This document shows, one piece after another, positions 16,065-24,775 of a DNA stretch of 64,000 nucleotides. A model generated the notes under the pieces. The model saw only the letters and a program-made list of their open reading frames with translations, was not told where the DNA came from and did not search any database. Both the position numbers and the translations under genes were made by a program. Source of the DNA: Sutcliffiella horikoshii (lineage in GTDB: Bacteria > Bacillota > Bacilli > Bacillales > Bacillaceae_I). The DNA is taken from the NCBI RefSeq assembly GCF_020524325.1, contig NZ_JAIVKY010000006.1:62001-126000 (forward strand), written 5' to 3'. Position 1 is the stretch's first letter. Each line of letters opens with the position of its first letter.

Positions 16065-16826
16065 TTGAAATTAGAGACAGAAACCCAATACATAAGAGGA
16101 ATCACCTTAAAGAGAGAAACCATCCCCACATTTGATCACTTCCCTTTCAACCTGCCAGTAATAAAAGACTTGAATACACTTCACCTTCATCCTAATGTCA
16201 CCTACATCATCGGAGAAAATGGAATGGGTAAATCCACGTTGCTTGAGGGAATAGCTATTGCGCTAGGATTTAACCCGGAAGGTGGAACCTTGAATTTTAA
16301 CTTTACTAGCTACGACTCCCATTCGGAATTAGACAACTATTTACAGGTAATAAAAGGGGTAGAGAGACCAGAAGACAGCTTTTTCTTTAGAGCGGAGACT
16401 TTCTATAATGTTGCAACCAATATTGAGGAAATGGACCGGGAACTAGGAGGCGGAAGAAGGATTATTGATTCTTTTGGAGGAAAATCTCTGCACCAACAAT
16501 CGCATGGAGAATCTTTTTTTGCTGCATTTGTAGAGCGTTTTCAAGGAAAGGGTTTATATATACTTGACGAGCCCGAAGCAGCTTTATCTCCGCTGAGACA
16601 AATGTCCATGCTAGCCAGAATTAACGAGCTAGTTCAAAATGGTTCGCAATTCATCATCTCTACTCACTCACCGATTGTCATGGCTTATCCTGGTGCAAAA
16701 ATTCTTGAACTGACAGAAGAAGGAATGTGTGAAACCTCTTTGGAAGAAATTCCACACTTTACCATCATGAAACAATTCTTTGATGATAGAGAAAGAATGC
16801 TATATCATCTGTTTCAGCCTGAATGA
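16065..16826 (+). CDS. Stand-alone AAA/ABC-type ATPase (COG3910-like)
   Basis: A 253-residue protein with Walker A GENGMGKST at residues 50-58, a signature-like QQSHGES, and Walker B YILDEPEAALSP followed by a switch His in ISTHSPIVMAYPGA. This is the compact SMC/ABC-like ATPase seen in many bacteria as a single gene. There are no membrane segments or substrate domains. The TTG start is chosen because AGGAGGGAG precedes it. It is followed 20 bases later by a DUF429 gene, probably in one transcript. The function is unknown. Confidence 0.8.
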   Translation: MKLETETQYIRGITLKRETIPTFDHFPFNLPVIKDLNTLHLHPNVTYIIGENGMGKSTLLEGIAIALGFNPEGGTLNFNFTSYDSHSELDNYLQVIKGVERPEDSFFFRAETFYNVATNIEEMDRELGGGRRIIDSFGGKSLHQQSHGESFFAAFVERFQGKGLYILDEPEAALSPLRQMSMLARINELVQNGSQFIISTHSPIVMAYPGAKILELTEEGMCETSLEEIPHFTIMKQFFDDRERMLYHLFQPE

Positions 16827-16846
16827 GTGATAAAGGAGGTAGTAAG

Positions 16847-17506
16847 ATGATTGTAATCGGGTTGGACTTGGCTGGTCCAAGTAATCATAAGGATACGGTG
16901 CTTACCGTCTTTAAACAGAATGAGAATCATTTAACGTTCAAAAAAATGATCTCAAACATCAGCGACGAAGGAATATTGAACGAAATTATAGACTTAGGTA
17001 GATTAGATGAAATCGTCATTGGAATAGATGCTCCATTATCCTATCAGGATGGTGGTGGAGACAGGATAAGTGATAAACTGTTACGAAAATTTATTGTTTC
17101 CTTAGGAATGAAGCCAGGTTCTATTATGCCCCCAACATACACTAGAATGGTATATCTAACGTTAAGAGGGATCAAACTCACGAGGGAGATTGAGAAACTC
17201 CATACGAATTTTCCCGTTTCTATAGTTGAAGTGCATCCTGGAGCGGCTATGGGGGCAAGAGTAACGGAAAAAGAATTAGAATACGTTCTTACATATAAGC
17301 AAAATCTTTCATCACGAAAATATCTTAAGAACTGGTTTGAACATCAAAACATTATTGGGTTGCCAAATGGTGTGGAAAATGAAAGCCACTCCATTGATTC
17401 TTGTGCAGCAGCATTAGCAGCGTGGCACTGGGTGGATCAATCATTGATTCCACAATGGATATACACAGCTCAGCCTCCCTTGCATCCATTTGATTATTGT
17501 TGTTAA
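16847..17506 (+). CDS. DUF429 protein (predicted RNase H-like fold)
   Basis: A 219-residue protein that opens with MIVIGLDLAGPSN. The acidic residues of GLDLAG and of IGIDAPLSY, plus VEVHPGA and SIDSCAAALAAW near the end, match DUF429. That family is predicted to adopt an RNase H/nuclease-like fold, with no tested function known to me. The ATG follows AAAGGAGGTAG; an alternative start 24 bases earlier overlaps the ATPase gene. The pairing with an ATPase just beside a tRNA gene is noted separately. Confidence 0.75.
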   Translation: MIVIGLDLAGPSNHKDTVLTVFKQNENHLTFKKMISNISDEGILNEIIDLGRLDEIVIGIDAPLSYQDGGGDRISDKLLRKFIVSLGMKPGSIMPPTYTRMVYLTLRGIKLTREIEKLHTNFPVSIVEVHPGAAMGARVTEKELEYVLTYKQNLSSRKYLKNWFEHQNIIGLPNGVENESHSIDSCAAALAAWHWVDQSLIPQWIYTAQPPLHPFDYCC

Positions 17507-17587
17507 ATGCAAAATCTGAAAAGGATATTTAGCTTTTATATCGAAATTAATTAATGGTGAATTTATCCAAGAGGAGCGAGTGTTTGT

Positions 17588-18064
17588 ATGATTCAAAATT
17601 CCTTTGCAACATTTAAATGTGAAGTGGTTCAACGAAACCTTCAGTTAGTTGGTCAATGTGCGACAGGTAATTTTCCACAGTCTTTTCCTGAAGTTGCGAT
17701 GAATGTGCAACAAGATTTCGAGAATAGAAGAGACGAGGTAGGGCATGTAGTAGATCGTGATGTGATTTATAGCCCGTACATGGCAAACAATCTAGTTGCT
17801 ACATATTTTGCCTGTGTTGAAGTACAGGAATGTGACGATATTCCTAATGGGATGATGGCATTAAATATCCCTAAGACAACTTACGCAAAAATAAGCTGCT
17901 CAAACAAAACAATTGATAAAGGATATGAAAAGATTTTTTCTTGGATGAAGGAGAATGGATATCGACAAGAAAGTCTAGAGAAAGCTTTGCCAATTGAGGT
18001 TTTTTATTATGAAGATAATGTAGAGGAAGAAATAGTAGAATTGTTAATTCCTATAGTTGAATAG
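17588..18064 (+). CDS. GyrI-like/AraC effector-binding domain protein
   Basis: A 158-residue single-domain protein. VEVQECDDIPNGMMALNIPKTTYAKISCS and WMKENGY fit the GyrI-like small-molecule-binding domain, here without a DNA-binding domain. Such proteins bind cationic hydrophobic ligands or act as small hydrolases. The ATG follows GAGGAGCG. It is 11 bases from a second protein of the same family, so the two probably form an operon and perhaps a heterodimer. Confidence 0.7.
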   Translation: MIQNSFATFKCEVVQRNLQLVGQCATGNFPQSFPEVAMNVQQDFENRRDEVGHVVDRDVIYSPYMANNLVATYFACVEVQECDDIPNGMMALNIPKTTYAKISCSNKTIDKGYEKIFSWMKENGYRQESLEKALPIEVFYYEDNVEEEIVELLIPIVE

Positions 18065-18075
18065 GGGGCAAAGAT

Positions 18076-18564
18076 TTGAAAACATTAGTTGGTGAAATAG
18101 TAACCATTCCTTCTTATCGGGCGATGGGGGTAAAGTGGGAAGGTGCCTATGCAGAGGTGCCGCAATTAAAAGAAGTGATTTTGCAGATGAGTAAAAGAGT
18201 TGGAGAGTTTACTTTTGTAAAAGAACCTGAAACACAATTAGGATTATCTTATCATCTACGATCTGATGGTTTTGTTCATTATTCTGTTTTCGAAGTGGAT
18301 CAACAACAAGAGTTACTGCCTGGAATGATTGAAATCAATGTTCCAGAGATGACTTATTTATTTGTAACGCACCCTAAAGGAAAAGATATTGGTGCGACTT
18401 ATACGGAAATTTATCAATGGTTTAAAGAGTGTAACTATCAACCTTTAAAGGAAAAAGATATAGAATATTTCGATGATCTTCCAATAAAGCATGAGAGATA
18501 TCCTGTTGATAGAGATCTAGAAGATCCACATTTTGATATCCTTATTCCAGTTGTATTAAAATGA
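18076..18564 (+). CDS. Second GyrI-like effector-binding domain protein
   Basis: A 162-residue protein, a diverged relative of the previous gene. It shares the LPGMIEINVPEMTYLFVTHPKG...YTEIYQWFKE layout and the EYFDDLP segment typical of effector-binding domains. There is no helix-turn-helix. The TTG start follows GGGGGC. It is probably co-transcribed with 17588-18064 and a terminator follows. The ligand is unknown. Confidence 0.72.
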   Translation: MKTLVGEIVTIPSYRAMGVKWEGAYAEVPQLKEVILQMSKRVGEFTFVKEPETQLGLSYHLRSDGFVHYSVFEVDQQQELLPGMIEINVPEMTYLFVTHPKGKDIGATYTEIYQWFKECNYQPLKEKDIEYFDDLPIKHERYPVDRDLEDPHFDILIPVVLK

Positions 18565-18573
18565 TGACCATAT

Positions 18574-18604
18574 AACGATGCCACTAGCTGGTGTCGTTTT
18601 TTTG
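18574..18604 (+). terminator. Terminator after the effector-binding pair
   Basis: AACGATGCCA / TGGTGTCGTT hairpin followed by a T-run. Confidence 0.8.
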
Positions 18605-18700
18605 TGTGAAAAATTCCCTAGATAGCCGTTGCATTATTTTGGTAATTATAATATACTACATTACAACACTAATGCACTATGGTTGGATGGAGGTGGAACA

Positions 18701-19081
18701 TTGATCTTAAACACGGATGGTACAAAACCGATATATGTGCAAATTGCCGAATGGCTTGAGACAGAGATCCTGAACGGAAATTTCCTAAAGGATCAAAAAG
18801 TGTATTCCCAGTATCAATTAGCTGAAATCTTTAATATAAATCCTGCAACTGCAGCGAAGGGACTTACTTTATTGGTGGAAGATGAAGTCTTATACAAGAA
18901 AAGGGGGCTCGGCATGTTTGTTACAGAAGCAGCACAAGCTATCATCCTGACTAAAAGGAGAGAACATACGTTGAAAAGACTGGTTACTGAATTGGTATCA
19001 GAGGCTGAACAATTAAATGTAGGGATGGATGAACTGCTTGAGATGGTAAGAAAGGAAAGTAAACAGAGCAAGGGGGAGTAA
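18701..19081 (+). CDS. GntR-family regulator, YtrA subfamily
   Basis: A 126-residue protein. The winged helix begins KPIYVQIAEWLETEILNG and continues YSQYQLAEIFNINPATAAKGLTLL and KKRGLGMFV. It ends in a short C-terminal dimerisation helix, the YtrA type that lacks a ligand domain. The TTG start at 18701 follows GGAGGTGG. It is the first gene of an ABC operon and probably represses it. A short dyad CATTA-N6-TAATG (18659-18674) lies just upstream and could be an operator. Confidence 0.85.
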   Translation: MILNTDGTKPIYVQIAEWLETEILNGNFLKDQKVYSQYQLAEIFNINPATAAKGLTLLVEDEVLYKKRGLGMFVTEAAQAIILTKRREHTLKRLVTELVSEAEQLNVGMDELLEMVRKESKQSKGE

Positions 19082-19084
19082 TTT

Positions 19085-19981
19085 ATGAAAGTAGTGGATT
19101 GTGAGGGCTTGGTTAAAAAATACGGTCAATCAAAGGCACTTAATGACCTAAGTTTCCAAATTAGTGAAAATAAGATAACAGGATTGATTGGAAGAAACGG
19201 TGCAGGAAAAACGACTCTTTTAAAAATAATGGCTGGTTTTCAGAAGCAAACAACAGGAGAAATCAAAGTCTTTAATGAACACCCATATAATAGCTTGTTT
19301 GCCTCAGCCAACAGCATCCTTGTAGATGATCAGATGGCCTTTCCGATTGCATTAAATTTGGGAGAAGTATTGGAAGCATCTGCAAGATTTTACCCTAAGT
19401 GGGATGAGGGATTGGCTAAAAGGTTATTTGATTATTTTTCATTTCGGAATAATCAGCGACATAATGAACTGTCAAAAGGAATGAAAAGTACATTTAACAT
19501 GATTGTTGGGTTGGCTTCCAGATGCGCGCTGACTATGTTTGATGAACCAACAACAGGGATGGACGCCTCCGTTCGCAAAGATTTCTATAGGGCTCTTCTT
19601 AAAGATTATATTGCGAACCCTCGGACAATCATCATTTCAAGTCATCACCTGGAAGAGATAGAGGACCTTCTCGAGGATATCCTTCTACTAAAAAATGGGC
19701 AGAAAATATTACATCTGTCCGTGTCTGATTTAAAAGAATATGCGATTGGCGTAAAAGGAAAATCAAGTGCACTTATGGAGTGGCTTGACGACAAAGAGGT
19801 GCTTTATAAAAAAGAGATGGGTACTTCCATGATATATGCTGTAATTGAAAACACCTACTCCGAAAAAATCAACCAAGATGCAAAAAAATTTGGATTTGAA
19901 CTCTCACCTGTTTCATCCAATGACATATGTATCTATCTCACTGGGAAGGAAAAGGGAGGGATTGATGATGTCTTTAAATAA
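19085..19981 (+). CDS. ABC transporter ATP-binding protein (YtrB-like)
   Basis: A 298-residue protein with Walker A GRNGAGKT (36-43), a degenerate signature LSKGMKS, Walker [12 protein letters not shown] and a switch His in [11 protein letters not shown]-terminal extension of about 90 residues follows. The arrangement GntR-ATPase-permease resembles ytrAB-type operons that respond to cell-wall antibiotics (recalled). It starts 3 bases after the regulator and overlaps the permease gene by 17 bases. The transported substrate is unknown. Confidence 0.87.
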   Translation: MKVVDCEGLVKKYGQSKALNDLSFQISENKITGLIGRNGAGKTTLLKIMAGFQKQTTGEIKVFNEHPYNSLFASANSILVDDQMAFPIALNLGEVLEASARFYPKWDEGLAKRLFDYFSFRNNQRHNELSKGMKSTFNMIVGLASRCALTMFDEPTTGMDASVRKDFYRALLKDYIANPRTIIISSHHLEEIEDLLEDILLLKNGQKILHLSVSDLKEYAIGVKGKSSALMEWLDDKEVLYKKEMGTSMIYAVIENTYSEKINQDAKKFGFELSPVSSNDICIYLTGKEKGGIDDVFK

Positions 19982-20720
19982 AGTAACACTGGAGCAAGTA
20001 GTGAAAAACCAGTTTATTTATAAAATAGGTGCCTATTCTGGAGTTTTTATATCTTTGATTCTCCTGCAACTTATCGCTGTCCTTTTTTCCTTGAATGGTG
20101 TTGGCATGTCTGCAGGAGGATCTGAGCAAATAAGCTACAGTCTACATTACTATTCTGGCAATCTAGTTTTTATTTTCACTATGTTATGGGTGTTTATTGT
20201 TTCCATTGTCATAACATCTAAAGTTTACAGAAATGAGGACTTTTCTTTTGTGAGTAATAGGTTGAGCAGTGATTTATCCAATATACTGTTCGTGATTTTT
20301 GTCAGTGTGATTGGGACTATTACAGCCCTACTATCAACGTTCCTAATAAAAGCAATTCTGTTATTTCTTCCAAAATTCGATATGTTCTATTATTCGCCAA
20401 TTTCGATGAACATGGGCAGGTTTGTATTTATGGGAATCGTGATAGCGTTTTGTTATATTTTGATCAGTGCAGCCGCAGGATATTTAGTGGGTACGCTAGT
20501 TAGGTTGTCTTCCCTAATCAAGATCCTGATACCAGTAGTTTTTGTAGGGTATTTAATCTTAGGTGGAATGATCAGCGAGGTCAGCGGTCTTGCTACAGTT
20601 GTTCAATTTTTCTACTCTGAATCTTCTCTAATTACTTTCGTTCTCAAAGCTATATTCACTGTAATGGTTCTGTTCGCAAGTTCTGTTGCAATTTTCAACA
20701 GAATGGAGGTCAGACAATGA
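19965..20720 (+). CDS. ABC transporter permease
   Basis: A 251-residue membrane protein with six predicted helices and an N-terminal cytoplasmic start ([18 protein letters not shown]). The ATG-ATG start follows AAGGGAGGG and lies inside the 3' end of the ATPase gene, giving translational coupling. It is an ABC-2-type permease by layout; no substrate-binding protein gene is present, so export or a sensing role is more likely than import. Confidence 0.75.
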   Translation: MMSLNKVTLEQVVKNQFIYKIGAYSGVFISLILLQLIAVLFSLNGVGMSAGGSEQISYSLHYYSGNLVFIFTMLWVFIVSIVITSKVYRNEDFSFVSNRLSSDLSNILFVIFVSVIGTITALLSTFLIKAILLFLPKFDMFYYSPISMNMGRFVFMGIVIAFCYILISAAAGYLVGTLVRLSSLIKILIPVVFVGYLILGGMISEVSGLATVVQFFYSESSLITFVLKAIFTVMVLFASSVAIFNRMEVRQ

Positions 20721-21415
20721 GTAGTATTGTTAGCCTTATAAACCTCGTACTATTTATCGGGATTTTTGTGGTCATATATTTATTCTTTTCCAAAGGAGCG
20801 AAAAGGATTAATTTCTCCACTTCCGTTAAGAAAAACATAATTGTTTTAGGTGGATACGTAGCTATTCAATTTATCTCAATGGTTATTTACATTATGATTC
20901 CAGATGAAAAATTTATGGAAGTCCAAAACAAAGAAGTAAATCAAGATGGATACTTGCTTTATGAAAGCCTGATGAATAAAGAAGAAGTGGACAGAAAATA
21001 TCTTTCAGGTGTTGATGTTTATCCTTTAGAAGAAAAAGAACTTGTAATAAGAAGTAATGAGATATTTACGGAGTATAATGTATTGTTTAGGAAAACAGAG
21101 GAATTACATGAGAAAATAGAGGTTAAGATCTATAAAGGACAATTTGAAATCAATGGATATGATTTTTCTGATGAACTAGCACCTCCGATTGTTAACTATA
21201 CTGGTAACATAATAGAAGTGGAGAATGCGCCATTTTTTGAAAAAAATATTGCTTTCATGACCCCGGAGTTTCCGTTCACACAATATACTAGGGAGCGTTG
21301 GGAAGAGCAAGGTTATAGCAGTACTTCGAGAAGTCCCATCATTTACATCAATATTCCAAAGGATGTAAATGTAATCTGGAATAAAGAAATAATTTTCGTA
21401 GAAGAAATAAAATAG
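20717..21415 (+). CDS. Membrane-anchored protein of unknown function in the GntR/ABC operon
   Basis: A 232-residue protein with two N-terminal helices (about 7-25 and 37-57) and a soluble domain of about 170 residues. It starts in an ATGA overlap with the permease stop. The soluble part (SRSPIIYINIPKDVNVIWNKEI near the end) is probably extracytoplasmic. I do not recognise a family. Its position suggests an accessory or sensor subunit of the transporter. Confidence 0.7.
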   Translation: MSSIVSLINLVLFIGIFVVIYLFFSKGAKRINFSTSVKKNIIVLGGYVAIQFISMVIYIMIPDEKFMEVQNKEVNQDGYLLYESLMNKEEVDRKYLSGVDVYPLEEKELVIRSNEIFTEYNVLFRKTEELHEKIEVKIYKGQFEINGYDFSDELAPPIVNYTGNIIEVENAPFFEKNIAFMTPEFPFTQYTRERWEEQGYSSTSRSPIIYINIPKDVNVIWNKEIIFVEEIK

Positions 21416-21421
21416 TCAAAT

Positions 21422-21456
21422 AAAAACCCAGCATGAAGCTTGCATTCATACTGGGT
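21422..21456. terminator. Terminator shared by the GntR/ABC operon and a minus-strand small gene
   Basis: AACCCAGCATGAA / TTCATACTGGGTT hairpin placed between two convergent reading frames. Confidence 0.75.
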
Positions 21457-21626
21457 TATCTGTTCTTCTCGTCTGTTCTCTTTTTTGCAATATAAAAAGC
21501 CAGTATAACCAGTGGGATTGCGATAAAGAATGGGATGTTAATGTGACTCTGTGTCACAATAGCCAAAAGTAGTAATACTCCGATTCCAATGATGATATAT
21601 AAACAACCTCTACCGAAAGTCTCCAG
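21456..21626 (-). CDS. Putative 56-residue two-helix membrane protein with a CTG start
   Basis: The frame reads ETFGRGCLYIIIGIGVLLLL, then AIVTQSHINI, a second hydrophobic helix (PFFIAIPLVILAFYI) and a basic tail AKKRTDEKNR. AGGGAGGTGC lies 7 bases before a CTG codon (21626), but there is no ATG, GTG or TTG in frame. Either CTG is used or a frameshift has removed the normal start. The stop is right at a terminator, which supports a real gene. The family is not recognised. Confidence 0.4.
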   Translation of the reverse strand: METFGRGCLYIIIGIGVLLLLAIVTQSHINIPFFIAIPLVILAFYIAKKRTDEKNR

Positions 21627-21845
21627 TCAAGCACCTCCCTAAGATTACCAATTTAGTCTAACATATGCAGTTTGATCTTGGGTACAACCCTTAAAAATGT
21701 TTCAAGAATTTAAAAACTTTACTAATAAACGGGTGAGTGAATATTCTTCATTTTCTTGCAATTTTATTTATGAACCGACAAAAAATAATGCCTTTTGAGG
21801 AATAATGTAGTAGGTATGCGTTACAACTGGAAAGGAGGTGAAGCG

Positions 21846-22685
21846 ATGAATGTGCGTCACAGTTTGATTCTTTCACTTTCCTTACTGTTTTTACTGTTTT
21901 TTCCTACAATTGGAGTTGCTGAAAAAGGGGCAATTCAAGCTGAAGGGAACGGAAAACCTGCTGAAAAAAATGTGATGGATTCACAAAAGGATTCGAAAAA
22001 GGAAGAGACTACCGGCAATAGTAAACCTGGAAACTCTAATAATGAAAATGCTAGGGTTAACAACAGCAAAGCTGAATTGCCAAATGCTGATAAGAAGCCA
22101 GAGGTAGTTGTGCCACACAAAGTGAAGCAGTCTGAACCGTCCAATAAGCTCCCTGCCCAGGCAAATGAGAAAGGAAAAAAAGTTAGGTTAGAGAAAACAG
22201 AGAAAATTAAGAAATCAAATCCAAACCAGCCTATACATAAAGAGTCAGAATCAAAAAAGCCGTCTGAAGTGGTTAAAAAGAATGTTGGTCCCGAGCCTAG
22301 TAAAAAGGTGCGAAAGGAGCAACTACCGGACACTTCGGATAGTGTAATAAAGTCGCCCACTTTAAGTGAAGTCGATACTGCTAAAGTAGAGGCTAATGGT
22401 GATTTACCAATTGAAGGTCTCCCTGAGCAAAAATTTCCTGAATCAGAGTCTCCGGAAATTTTCATATCCCAGACTAAGCCTTCAGGAAGTAACGCGAAAG
22501 GACATTCTTCTGATCAGAAAGTGTCATCAAAATCTATTTTTGATCTGATAGCAGGATCTTTAGAGGAAATACAAGTGAATTTTCTGCAACCTTATGTAAT
22601 GAGGCAACATATTTATCGGAACCAGTGGGTTAACGCGCCACCGGCACCACCACCGGAAAATGCTCTTTTTTCTACTAATATATAA
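21846..22685 (+). CDS. Secreted Lys/Ser/Pro/Glu-rich low-complexity protein
   Basis: A 279-residue protein with a clear signal peptide (residues 1-26, hydrophobic core LILSLSLLFLLFF, likely cleavage after GVA). About 200 residues of low-complexity sequence dominated by K, E, S, P and N follow. The C-terminal 40 residues differ (PYVMRQHIYRNQWVNAPPAP). The ATG follows AAAGGAGGTGAAG. It lies 34 bases before a second secreted acidic protein, probably in one operon. No known domain is visible; it may be wall-associated. Confidence 0.7.
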   Translation: MNVRHSLILSLSLLFLLFFPTIGVAEKGAIQAEGNGKPAEKNVMDSQKDSKKEETTGNSKPGNSNNENARVNNSKAELPNADKKPEVVVPHKVKQSEPSNKLPAQANEKGKKVRLEKTEKIKKSNPNQPIHKESESKKPSEVVKKNVGPEPSKKVRKEQLPDTSDSVIKSPTLSEVDTAKVEANGDLPIEGLPEQKFPESESPEIFISQTKPSGSNAKGHSSDQKVSSKSIFDLIAGSLEEIQVNFLQPYVMRQHIYRNQWVNAPPAPPPENALFSTNI

Positions 22686-22719
22686 AACTATAAGATACGG
22701 AAAAGGGAGCGAACTTATT

Positions 22720-23430
22720 ATGAAACTTAACTTTATTAATGGTAAAACAGTCGTAAAATCTTTAGTTTTAGCAGGTGTACTTTCTTTAGGATTTGGAGTT
22801 GGAATGAGTGAGGCTGCGGGGAAAGACAACAAGCCAAGTGTAGCGCATAAAGTGGAAGTTGAAGCGAAATCTTTAAAAGCAGAGAAAGTGAATCCTTCTG
22901 CTGAAAATAAAGCAAAATCAAAAGCAAGCGAAAATGCTAGTGATCAGGCGAAAGCTAATGCGTCAGCTAACTCTGCGGTACACTATTCCACGGAAGAACA
23001 AGTAGAAGAACCTGTAACGGAAGAAGCGGTTGAAGTAGTGGAAGAAAAGAAAGAGAAAAAAGAGAAAAAAGAGAAAAAAGCAAACAAGGGCCGTTCTATG
23101 GCAAGTGAAAAAGCCAATGAACAAGCGAAACTGAATGCTGCGCCTAATGCTGCTGTACACGGTAATGCGGAAGAAGTGACTGAGGAAACTTCGGTAGAAG
23201 TAACAGAAGAAGAGACTGAAGAAACTACAGAAGAAGCAACGGAAGAAGTAGAAGAGGGAACTTCAGAAGAAACTACTGAAAAGTTAAGTCCTTCAATTGA
23301 CAACAAACATAACGCCAACGGTAGCAAAAATGCTAACGAAAAAGCGAAAGAACATGCAGCACTTCAATCTGCTGTACGTATTACGGTAGAGGAAGAAACA
23401 GCTGAAGATGATGAAACAGAAGTAGAATAA
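22720..23430 (+). CDS. Secreted acidic protein with three short internal repeats
   Basis: A 236-residue protein. A signal peptide covers residues 1-32 (core SLVLAGVLSLGFGVG, cleavage likely after EAA). A motif of the form KANxxAKxNAxxNxAVH occurs three times (about residues 67-88, 127-147 and 202-220). The copies are separated by a KKEKKEKKEKK block and by Glu/Thr-rich acidic spacers. There is no sortase motif or catalytic domain. The ATG follows AAAAGGGAGCG and a terminator lies after the stop. The function is unknown; the repeated helical motif suggests protein or wall binding. Confidence 0.7.
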   Translation: MKLNFINGKTVVKSLVLAGVLSLGFGVGMSEAAGKDNKPSVAHKVEVEAKSLKAEKVNPSAENKAKSKASENASDQAKANASANSAVHYSTEEQVEEPVTEEAVEVVEEKKEKKEKKEKKANKGRSMASEKANEQAKLNAAPNAAVHGNAEEVTEETSVEVTEEETEETTEEATEEVEEGTSEETTEKLSPSIDNKHNANGSKNANEKAKEHAALQSAVRITVEEETAEDDETEVE

Positions 23431-23440
23431 TTAAGTAATA

Positions 23441-23474
23441 GACTCCAGGGTTTTTGTGAATCCTGGAGTTTTCT
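23441..23474 (+). terminator. Terminator after the secreted-protein pair
   Basis: ACTCCAGG / CCTGGAGT hairpin followed by TTTTCT. Confidence 0.82.
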
Positions 23475-23496
23475 ATAAATTTTCAGCTAAAAATGA

Positions 23497-23715
23497 AAAT
23501 GTCCGAAGATTTTACGATTTTGACCAAAGATTTTCAAAAGTTGACCGAAGTTTTTAAAGAGTTGACCGAAGATTTCGCGAAATTGACCGAACGAAATTTT
23601 CAAATGACCGAAGATGAAAAATTATTGACCGAACAAGGGGATTAACTTGTCCAAACGTTCCACATTATCGCTACATAAATGTCCAAACGAAGGATGAAAG
23701 TGACCGAATTCTTTT
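23497..23715 (+). repeat. Degenerate TTGACCGAAGATTTT repeat tract
   Basis: About ten imperfect copies of (T)TGACCGAAGATTTT, some as GTCCGAAG or GTCCAAACG, spaced 12-35 bases apart. A related tract in the opposite orientation lies at 30571-30767; both begin with the same 17 bases (AAATGTCCGAAGATTTT). It has no coding potential. The rest of the gap to 23910 shows no further structure. Confidence 0.8.
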
Positions 23716-23910
23716 TGAAGCGTTAAATTTGGGCAGCTGTGGCAAGTTTTTGTGCAATTTTTATAAATAATTTACTGCCGGTAACTCAATCTCCCAATTT
23801 CCTCCATTGAAAACAGGCACCAACCCATTTTCAATTTCCCTGTCACATTTTTTCACAAACTGCATATACTTTCCATTGTGTGATAAAAATTTGTAAAGGG
23901 AGTTTGAGCA

Positions 23911-24060
23911 ATGAAAGAATTAATTTTAAAAGACGGTAATGAATTTGCAGAGTACAAACTGGAGACTTTCGCAACCGATTTTAAAGTGGTCGAAGTAAAT
24001 GTATCTGATGCAACTGAAACACTACCAGCTTTAGTAAATCCAATAAAACTAAACTACTAA
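23911..24060 (+). CDS. Small hypothetical protein (49 residues)
   Basis: The peptide begins MKELILKDGNEFAEYKLETF and ends NPIKLNY. It has no membrane segment and an acidic-to-neutral composition. The ATG is 8 bases after AAAGGGAG, and a terminator hairpin lies 50 bases past the stop, which supports expression. The family is not recognised. Confidence 0.55.
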   Translation: MKELILKDGNEFAEYKLETFATDFKVVEVNVSDATETLPALVNPIKLNY

Positions 24061-24110
24061 ATCTCAAATTAAAGATCTTGCAATCCTACATAATGGAAAA
24101 GCAAGAAGGG

Positions 24111-24143
24111 AGAAGCGTACCAGCTATTGGTGACGCTTCTTTT
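24111..24143 (+). terminator. Terminator after the 49-residue ORF
   Basis: AGAAGCG-TACC / GGTG-A-CGCTTCT hairpin followed by TTT. Confidence 0.65.
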
Positions 24144-24225
24144 GCGTTCTACCGTAGAATCATTTCAAGTTTCCTAATTTGATTGGTATAATCAAGGTTA
24201 ATGACAATTTTACTGGAGGAGCAAC

Positions 24226-24717
24226 TTGGACTTATATTGTACAAAACATAAAAAGGCATTAGTTGAACGTTATCATAGGGCCACTCAGGAAATCGAAGCG
24301 TATTGTGTGGATTGTGAAATAGAAAATAGATACGAAACTCAAGTGCAAAACAGCAGTCGGGTTAGTAGGAGAATTATGAAGAATTTGAGCGGAAAAATCT
24401 GGGCAGTGTTATTGTTCTTTGCTCTGATTGTGTTAATCCTTCCGTTACATACATTGGTAAAATTTATTCTGAGCATTCTATTACTTCTTTTAGCATTAAA
24501 GCTTATCTTTGATCCGTTTCTATCAAGGCCCCCTGAAGACCGGAAACCTGACTGGGATGATATCCGTGCAAAAGCACTCAATCAAAGCAGTATCCAAGCC
24601 AACGAGGTGGCAAATATCAAGAGGCAATGGAAAAAGGGGTTTTTGCAGGAAAATAAGCATACATCATGGACAGAAGAAGAGTGGCAACAATACTTGAGAC
24701 AACATTATAAAAAATAG
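24226..24717 (+). CDS. Membrane protein with an N-terminal cysteine-rich segment
   Basis: A 163-residue protein. Cysteine and histidine residues at the N-terminus (LYCTKHKKALVERYHR...YCVDCE) look like a small zinc-binding module. Two hydrophobic helices (about 55-75 and 78-96) and a charged C-terminus with W-T-E-E-E-W follow. The TTG start follows GGAGGAGC. I do not recognise the family, and no operon partner is obvious. Confidence 0.65.
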   Translation: MDLYCTKHKKALVERYHRATQEIEAYCVDCEIENRYETQVQNSSRVSRRIMKNLSGKIWAVLLFFALIVLILPLHTLVKFILSILLLLLALKLIFDPFLSRPPEDRKPDWDDIRAKALNQSSIQANEVANIKRQWKKGFLQENKHTSWTEEEWQQYLRQHYKK

Positions 24718-24775
24718 GACGTCCACCTATACAAGCACAAGCATGCTGTCATACCTTATCAAAAAGGGGTGGCGG

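Noticed and set aside
16065-17506. Established anti-phage system
   Set aside because: The two families do not match a defence system I can name, so only a speculative note was kept.
22560-23327. Several minus-strand ORFs opposite the secreted proteins
   Set aside because: They are shadows caused by skewed, low-complexity codon use on the + strand.
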